64,000 bases of DNA, taken from Trileptium ribeirensis. Its lineage: Eukaryota; Nematoda; Enoplea; Enoplida; Thoracostomopsidae. Under the pieces are notes generated by a model. That model worked only from the letters and a program-made list of their open reading frames with translations, was not told the DNA's origin and ran no database searches. The stretch spans positions 178,086-242,085 of the forward strand of contig JASANE010005263.1 of NCBI GenBank assembly GCA_030248225.1. The letters are read 5' to 3'. The position numbers and the translations under genes are program-made. This document shows positions 56,234 through 64,000 of this stretch, in pieces; the first letter of the stretch is position 1; each line of letters begins with the position of its first letter.

Positions 56234-56527
56234 CCCGATCTTAACTGTTGAGTAGCACTCCAATTTGATCCGTGATTCAACGATGCAGTCGTCATCAACA
56301 CCAACACAGTATCCAATCTACGACATTGCTTTCGGCACTTGGCTGACTGTTCATTATACATAGTGATAAAGAAATGATATAGGTATTGTAGAAGCGGAGC
56401 GAGCGAAGCGCGCACAATTTCTTCTATACAAACATTATATTCGCTAAAATTGGGACACAATTACTGGGTTAAACTGGGTGCTAGGTTAAACAATTACTGG
56501 ATTATTATTAAACAATATAAATTGGAT

Positions 56528-57170
56528 TGTAAATATGAAGCATAGGCAATGCTTCACGAATACCCGGGCGGATATCCGAGTAGTAAAGTAGTCGGACACC
56601 CCGGTATTAGGTATTTTCAATTTTACCTAGAATATATTTTCCGTCGCTTTATCGAAAAATTGTTTTTAACCTAAAATATAGCAAACTCAAAAGCAAGATT
56701 AGGGAAGTAGAAGTACTCAGCAAATGGACATATACACATGATTCACAAGCAGTCCAGATTCTTGTTTTGAACACTATGAATCATAGTATGGACACAGGGC
56801 TTCTCCTAATAATACGTGAGTAAACCTAAGCTGCACCGCCTATCATTCTTTTTAACACTTGTACAAAACTCGGAATGGGATAAACCGGACTTAAACAATC
56901 TAAAATGAATAAGCTTAAACTTCTCGCAAGGGTCACTTTTGAAGGTCAACAACTTTTGAAGGAAGACAAAATATAAAAAATTAAATGTGGATTCAGACTT
57001 TCTATATACTTACTATGACGTAATGACAAGAATGTTGCGTATAAATCCCTTTTACTGTTTATGGAAAGCCTAAATACGCATTAATCATTATACAGTGTAA
57101 AACCGTTAAGTCAAATTTTGCTTATTGAATTGTTCTCTCGTCAGTTAATTTGAGATATTTTAGGCTTAGC
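56528..57170 (+). repeat. Repeat family R3, copy 2 (no MITE)
   Basis: Homologous to 29205-30640. Landmarks are GTATTAGGTATTTTCAATTTTA, ATATACACATGATTCA, GGGCTTCTCCTAATAATAC, TTAAACAATCTAAAATGAAT and CCTAAATACGCATTA (quoted in parts). It is shorter because it lacks MITE B and an adjacent 350-bp segment. Confidence 0.7.
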
Positions 57171-57399
57171 AGCTTGACGTAACGCCTTAAAGATAAAATT
57201 TGAACTTAGGAAACACCACAATATATTAGGATCGACGTACATGAAATGGATAATACGCCGGGAATGATTTATCATAAGAAAAATAAAGTCACAAAATGAA
57301 ACAAGCATGTAAATCAATTGAAAACATCCTGAGCAAAGCGAACAGTTTGAAATACAATACCAGTAACTTAATGCTTACAGAGATCTACAAATGTTTTTG

Positions 57400-60300
57400 C
57401 TGTGACCTAGCCTGGGCCACATTTCGGCTCGACGGCCGGGCTTCATTCCCAAATTCTTAGCTCAATTGACAGAACTGTATTTTTGATCATTCGCCAGGGG
57501 CGTAGCGGGGCCCGCAAAGGCCCATGCGTTTTCATTTAAAAATGCTATCTATTCCGCTACAAACGCTATTTAAGCACCGAACATTCTATTAAAAATTACA
57601 AAATTTAAACAATTCCGGTGCATGATGACCCCAAAATAAGTGTCCAGAACAACGACTCTTGTCAAGTGAAATTTGTAACCGTGATAAATTCAGGGAAAAA
57701 TTCTTTAATACCCTAACTTAGCTCAATAAACTAGAAAAATTGGATGTATGCCATCGAAGTAATTTTATTCTGAATTCTACCTATAATCACAGGATGTCAG
57801 AAAGACTGGATCAAAATTTTCCCACTTCTCGTACAGAGTTGCTGGACCAGACTTCGCTGATACCAGGCTATCAGTTGGTGTAGAGCGAAATGGAGATAAC
57901 TTACGGCGGACGGAAAAGTCAACTCATGGGGGCATCTACTAGCTACTGTCAAAGTCAAGAAATTTAGGGTTAGTACTCACAGGTAGCCTACCTACTTACA
58001 CCTAACATTGGGGTAATTTATCTCCCTTCAATTCATCCTAACTCCCCTCTCGTACTTGCATGTTCGATTCCAGCGGGTAGCACCAGCTGGACCCTTTCAA
58101 GCGCCGGCACTGGACGCCGTCGTAGATTCTTCCGACCAGAATCAGATCACCACTTCTTGAGGCAAAAAAGAAAGGTAAAACACAAATCATAGTTATTGTA
58201 AACAAAGAGCCGGCAAGTAGAGTTGTCAGAGCTCCGTGTTGTCGAAGTCAAACCGATTCAAGAATTTCGTCCAGTTGTCCTAACATCGAAATTTTTTCCA
58301 TCTTGTAGCACAAAAATTTTGTCGCTGTCCAATCGGAGGCCATTTTCTGTCGCCCCTCATTTTTAAATTTTAATTCCAATATCCCCGGGACCTCCGCCGG
58401 GATCACACCTGCCCCTGTACCTCTGCATACCCATGTACCTATATACAGACCAAAAATTCGTAAAAATTACGAATTTTAGTCGCAATTTGTTTTTATTCTT
58501 TATATACTTATGTCGAGTGTTTATCTAAAGATATATGTCTGGTTTGAATATGTATGTATGTAACGGGACCGTTCCGGCCCTTTACGTACGCTTTTCAAGA
58601 TTTCGGCGTTAAAATTACTTAAACGCGACTCGAATCGAACCAAACACGGTTTATGGGAACGAAATTTTCATGTGTTGCAAGGTGCCATGGTCATCGATAA
58701 TTGCACTGTTTATTGCTATATTGTACAGCATTTTGTCGATTGTTATGCTCTTTGCCATTGATATAATCTTTGTCAATGCATGTTTTACCTTATAATTGTA
58801 TATTGGGACGGGCTCACGCAAGCCCATGAGAAGTTCGATTCTTTAAATTGTTCAAATTTAGAACCAAGAGGAATGTAATAGAATCTTTATCCGGCGTCAA
58901 GGTAGGAAAGTTAAACGGAATCGACCACTAGCCCCTATTGCCCCATTGAAACTTCAAATATATGACTGTCTGGGGATAGGAGGCCACTGGTCAATTGAGC
59001 TAGAGCGTTAGCACAGTAGTGATCCAAACCAAAAATATCAAATTTACGCAAGCTGAGCAACATATGTAACCACGGTCGTACGTAATACACGTCACCATGG
59101 CCACGGAAACAACGAAAAGCTAAAAGCTTAAATCAGGGGCATAGTAATGTCCGATTACTCGGAATCGACGGTCACCGGGCCCGCTTATCGGCCCATAGCC
59201 GTCCGACGGCTTCAATTCCGGGAAAATGGCCCGAGTACTTTTCTCTAGGGAAGTGTACGGGTATTCTGCTGAGGCCAAAATGGCCCAAATCGTACCAGGA
59301 CTTAACTTTAAATTAGGGGACAAACATGTCAACTGGCAACTAACAGCCGTTACTTACGCTAAGTTTGGCTGATGACAATGGTTCCGAGAAGATATAACTT
59401 AGGTATACGGATAGATATATGTATATATGTATGTATGTGTGTGTTTGGATACCCGATTTTCGCGCCCCGGCACTTCCTCTTTCCTGCCCCACTGACAAGT
59501 CACCCCGCTGTTATATGAGTTATCTTTCTGTTTCGTGACTTGTGCACAATTCACTACGAAGATTGGACATAAAATCCCGTCTGTTGTGCACCATTTCCGT
59601 ACTTGACCCCTGACATTAAATGCGCCTATGCGACCCCTCATTCAACTGGCCTGCTTTCGGCGAGCACAACGATATACGGCAGGCCTACGCCCGACTTCTC
59701 ACTAACCCATCACAACCCGCCAAAGCGCTCCTAGTTCGGAATACCAACTAAAGGTGGGTACGAAACACCCGAAAATTTATTTCTAATTCGAAAGTAGGCA
59801 AATCGCCCTCATTGCGTTCATGCAGAGATATTTCCAAATATACCCGCGGGCCTCCGCCCGCTGTCCCGTTAACCTGGGACAGCCGACGATAGCGCCCCCG
59901 CCACTGTCGATACTCTCTCTAATACTGAGGAATTTAGTGCCCCTCTAACCGCTGCCTTCTGGGCACGGAAATCACCCCTCGTTCGAATCGCTGCGGCGGG
60001 CGTCGTTCCGCCCAACCGTTAGTGCGGGAAAGCCCGCTGAGACCCTACATACTTATGTATGTCGGAACCTATATGTGGGTCCCTACCCGCTACTGCGTCC
60101 AACCCCCTCGTGTTTGGTATCATTCGGCCCCGTTCTTCGTCCTGGGACCGAATTTCACCTCAGCTCCCGGGATTTCCCTTGTCCCGCTTCCCCCCCCCCC
60201 CGTGTCCCTTCTTCTCGCTCTCCGTGTCCTCGCTCTTTTTGTTTTTTCTTCTAAACGACTTCGTCGGTTGGTTGGTGCTATTGTTGTTGTTGCTTTGACT

Positions 60301-63300
60301 GTGCTTCCGTTGGGAACTTGAGCGACCTTTCTGTCGCTCAGGTCGCCTGTGTGTCTTGTGTTTATTATGTGTGTGTTCATGAGTATTTGTATGTGTATCT
60401 ATGTGTATGTATGTATGTATATATGTATATATAGGACTTGAATACATATATATATGAGGACAGGAAAGAAACCGGACGGACGAGGACAAGACATACAAAA
60501 TTGCGTTAAATTCATAAGTTTTACGGACGGACTGGACATGAACGTTTGGGAAGGTCGGGGGGGTGTTTAGGGCCCCCGTGGGTTCCTGAGGCCCCCGACT
60601 AGGGCCGCCAGGAAGATACGAGCCCTTGGGAGTGTGCTACACCCCAACCTCAGGATGGGTTCATTCCCGTCGTCGGCTCCCCACCCCCGCGGGACGCTTA
60701 GAAATCCAATGCCGCGACACTCGGGAACCTGTTAGAAGGGAATGTTTGGCTTTATCTCGCGAGCCGACATACAAACGTGCGATGTTTGCACGTTGACCCA
60801 TGGATTTGACGGAAAAATTTTAGCATCCAGTTGAACTCGTAGGATGCTTACGTAGTTGATGGATGGGACCGCTAACTCGTCGAACAATAGGAATTTAGCC
60901 TAAAACCGACGAGTTAGCCAACAAAATTTGATCAATGGGGACATGAAGACGAGATTGACCTGAAATAAAGATAAATTCTTAGCTCATTCCGACTGTTCCG
61001 ATACATAGAGCGACTTACTGATTTTGAATTTGACAGGTGATGCAATCACTTTCGTGGGACAATTGGGGAATAAAAGACGATTTAGGTTAGGTAAGGGGTT
61101 TAAAGATTTGGCTGATGGGTTTTGGGTAAGAAATTGTGAGTTGATTACATAAATTTAAAAATGCAGATGGGATAGGGTTCAAAATTTCAAGAAAATTCGG
61201 GTCAAACTTGCAGATGTTTGACCTCCGAGTATTCGGACGGTTCAAATTTGATGTCGGCGATTTCGATTGAAGCCGACTCTCTGTAAAGGGGACCCAGGGT
61301 TTACGATACCTGTCAAAAATAAAATTTGTGGAATTTTCTAATTGGGCGCCCGGGTTTGAACTCAAAAAAGTGGGCGTCAAGAAACCGTCAGCGATTGGAT
61401 GGCGACAAAATCCCTATCCTACAATATATGCGAAACTTTTGAGGCGACGACCAACGCGTCGACTCTAGGAATCAGTTCGACTTCGGCAGCGCGGAGTTCT
61501 GTCGACACTGCTGACCGGCTCCGACGCTAGATTTATGTAGTATTGTTTTGCACTAATTGGTTGCTTTCCCGTGCTTTCTGTTTTTGCGAGTTTGGAATGG
61601 GATTTGACGGTTGGAGGATCCGCGCAGACATCTTCCGTCTCGCGGAAGGGGACTAGCGATTGCTGTCCCGGATCAAATATTGTAAGTCAGGAGGAGAACC
61701 GGGAGTATGGGGGTTTATTTTCCTCAGCTATAATCGTAACAGACCATTCACAAAAATTTAGTTGTCAGTAGCCGAACTTTACACTTTATAAGTCGACCTA
61801 ACCGCCGTCGTTGGACGACTCGCTTCCCACGCTGGCTAGCTACATTCTTACGCGTTCTTGGACAAACCTCCTCTAGCCGAGTTCCGTTTTGGACTTCTTG
61901 AGTGATTGCACAGGATGGTACTAAATTGTGGGCACCAAAGTCTAAGTCGTTCTGATTCCCTGTGGTCGTAGGTAGAATAAATTTAAATTTAAATGGACGC
62001 TTCTATCCATGGTTTACATAACTTGCAGCTCTTGATGTAGGTTTATCGAATTTTCTTGACGTGACCACGGTAAACTTTTCCAATGTGTATAAGCCGCGAC
62101 AGTAGGGACCTGCGTTATTGTGTTCAGTTATGGTTTATAAATCTACAGTTTAGTTGACCGTTCGATGCTCATGCCGTGTTTGAGCTCGAACTGACGTCGC
62201 AGTTAGGGACGGAGGACTAGCCTCCGTTGGGCTTTAGGAAGCCCCAAAATTTCGTTTACTCGAATGATCTAAGAAAATTTGGGAATACAAAAGGCCGAAC
62301 AAATTCTAAGTATTCCAGCCTGAGAGTAAGCTATTTGCACTCCGCGAGGAGCGATTTTTACGTATTGCTTAGATCATTTGTTTTACACTCATTTTGTGCC
62401 AGAATTTGGGTCGATTATTTTTAAAAGCCATTAGAGCATTGGATAAAGATCAGCCCCGACCACCCGAGTCCTTGACAGTCCCCATGACACCGCTTGCTAG
62501 TACCTCATTAAAGGCTCGGCGTTATAACATTTACCCTTGGAATCACTGTGATCAAACTGCTAAAGTTACCACTGTTCGCAATGACACGCATACGTGGTTA
62601 AGCTTGGTAGTGGCACCGAGAAAATCACTTTCTACTAGGACGAGCTAACGGCATTGCCAGATGGCATTCCCGGCCGCGGTTCACACATTGAAGGCACGTT
62701 ACGGTGCTCCCGCTTTCAAAATAAATATACAATCCCCTGAGTCCAATAAAGAAAACTCGCGACCTCTTGCAAATCGTTTTAGCCCCAAATCGAGCGGGTG
62801 CAAAACCCCGTTTTATCTTTGGAGCGAGTTGATCGCTGAGTTTAGCCGTTCTTTTATTTTATCTCTGGTTGCCCGTTAGGCTATGTACTACTTATGCCCC
62901 GATTTAACTTTTTATCGTTTCTCCCTCCCTCCTCTTTTTAGTTTCCAGTTTGCAGATTCGATCCTGCACGGGGAATTTAAGCCCGCTGCAGAATTTTCAG
63001 TATTAACCACTCGACTACATAGGTTTTGGAAGAATCGACTAAGATGTCGATGATAAGTCGACTGCACAATTTCGATAGTGCAGTCGAGTCACTGTACAAC
63101 TACAACGTGCGCAGTACACTAATGCATTAGGATAAGTTATAGAGAGAGGACAAAAGAAACAACAACCAACCGAGACAAAAGAAAGAGAGAAAGCCGACAA
63201 GGAAACACCGACCCAAAAGGACGCAGACACGTCCAAGGGTGAAACGCAGCCGTGTCTCCCGGCCTAAAAGGAAGCGCATGAAACGAACAGGCAGGCTTAG

Positions 63301-64000
63301 CCCGCCATATTTAAGAAACTACGACCACTACCGGAATATTGGCCGACTCCCAGAGCGCCCCGTGCCCCATACATAAATGCCCAAAAGCATCCCAGTGTGC
63401 AAACCAGGCCCTAACTGTGAGACAGTCGCTATTGCTCGTCAAAACTGTTAGATCAGGGGCACTGGGCACTTAAGAACTCGACGGAGAAGGCATTTGCTCG
63501 TGCCCCCGACTAGTTAAGCCGTCGAAACTGCAGCTAGGTGCGACCCTTCAAAGTGATCAAAACCGCGTTCCCAGCAAGTATAGCGGAGTTTAGCTGGTAC
63601 TCCACCACTAAAATCACCCTCATCGCCGCAAGTCATCTGTCCGCGGATTTGTAAGGACAGGGGCAATTGCAACTCCCGTTTGGACTACTGAACACATTGA
63701 CATAAAGGTAATCTGCAATTGCCACGAAACCCGTCCTGATGGCGAAATAATGTGGAAGACTCGATAGGGATGTTAGGTAAAAATTTATAGGGCCAGGAAC
63801 GTATACGCATACTGAGTTGCTATTCATCTGTCTCCTATAATGGTACCTCAATTGTAACGTACCGAATGATGGTATTCGTTCATTTGCATTACGGCTGACT
63901 AACTATCTATCATTGTACAGCGATGCGGGCCCTAGTCGGTTTGCGTAAAGTAACCGTGCTGATAAACCTATATTATAAATCCGTGTAATTGTAGTACCTC
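57400..64000. other. GC-richer region with short hairpins, no gene recognised
   Basis: The base composition is visibly GC-richer than in the first 57 kb. Many perfect short hairpins occur, such as CCCGGGACCTCCGCCGGG (58383), GCGGGCCTCCGCCCGC (59845), GGACGGGCTCACGCAAGCCC (58806), GCGGGAAAGCCCGC (60023) and ACGGAGGACTAGCCTCCGT (62211). GCCCCCGACTAG occurs twice (60592 and 63503). Open frames are short and show no known domain. It may be one or more decayed large transposons or untranslated retroelement sequence. This is an inference from composition only. Confidence 0.35.
62945..63020 (-). ncRNA. tRNA-Ser-like sequence, degenerate
   Basis: On the minus strand GTAGTCGAGTGGTTAA fits an A box of Ser/Leu type, and GGATCGAATC followed by TGCA a B box with a partial T stem. 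The acceptor and anticodon stems do not pair, so this is a tRNA pseudogene or a tRNA-derived SINE head. Confidence 0.3.

Noticed and set aside
60022..60498. Overlapping ORFs on both strands near 60.1-60.5 kb
   Set aside because: Pro/Ser- and Arg/Thr-rich translations of C-rich and GTGT-like low-complexity sequence.

Overview
The window is nuclear DNA of an invertebrate animal, possibly an arthropod. It is AT-rich, its genes have GT-AG introns several kilobases long, and it is packed with eukaryotic transposons (hAT, Tc1/mariner, PIF/Harbinger, Polinton/Maverick, LINE). Nothing bacterial was seen. Conceptual splicing, supported by matching intron phases, gives two host genes that simple ORF finding misses because their exons are short.

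Region 1 (1-14.3 kb, + strand): the 3' part of the gene for AP-3 adaptor complex subunit delta (AP3D1). Six exons (402-455, 2932-3072, 5775-5942, 8993-9078, 10366-10487, 14226-14311) join in frame into 219 codons of the C-terminal domain. The introns hold a hAT element, several MITEs and diverged tandem repeats. The last exon was not found.

Region 2 (14.7-27 kb): transposons between two convergent genes. A decayed Tc1/mariner-type element (14754-17610) contains a nested hAT copy and a nested MITE. A 4.6 kb PIF/Harbinger-type element with kilobase-long inverted arms spans 18721-23364. Tandem repeats and a smaller Harbinger-type MITE follow.

Region 3 (27.0-53.8 kb, - strand): a five-exon gene for a secreted amidase-signature protein of 649 residues. 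The exons are 53778-53389, 46846-46705, 43113-42873, 38984-38783 and 28026-27052. The cis-Ser and nucleophilic Ser are kept, but the catalytic Lys position is Asn, so it is probably a pseudoenzyme. Intron 4 contains, in the opposite orientation, a compact Polinton/Maverick-like element (about 31.7-38.15 kb). It encodes only a zinc-finger/protein-primed DNA polymerase B and a chromodomain integrase, both broken by in-frame stops.

Region 4 (53.8-64 kb): a LINE reverse-transcriptase C-terminal fragment (55871-56233), a second copy of a repeat also present at 29-30.6 kb, and from about 57.4 kb a GC-richer stretch with many short hairpins and no recognisable gene.
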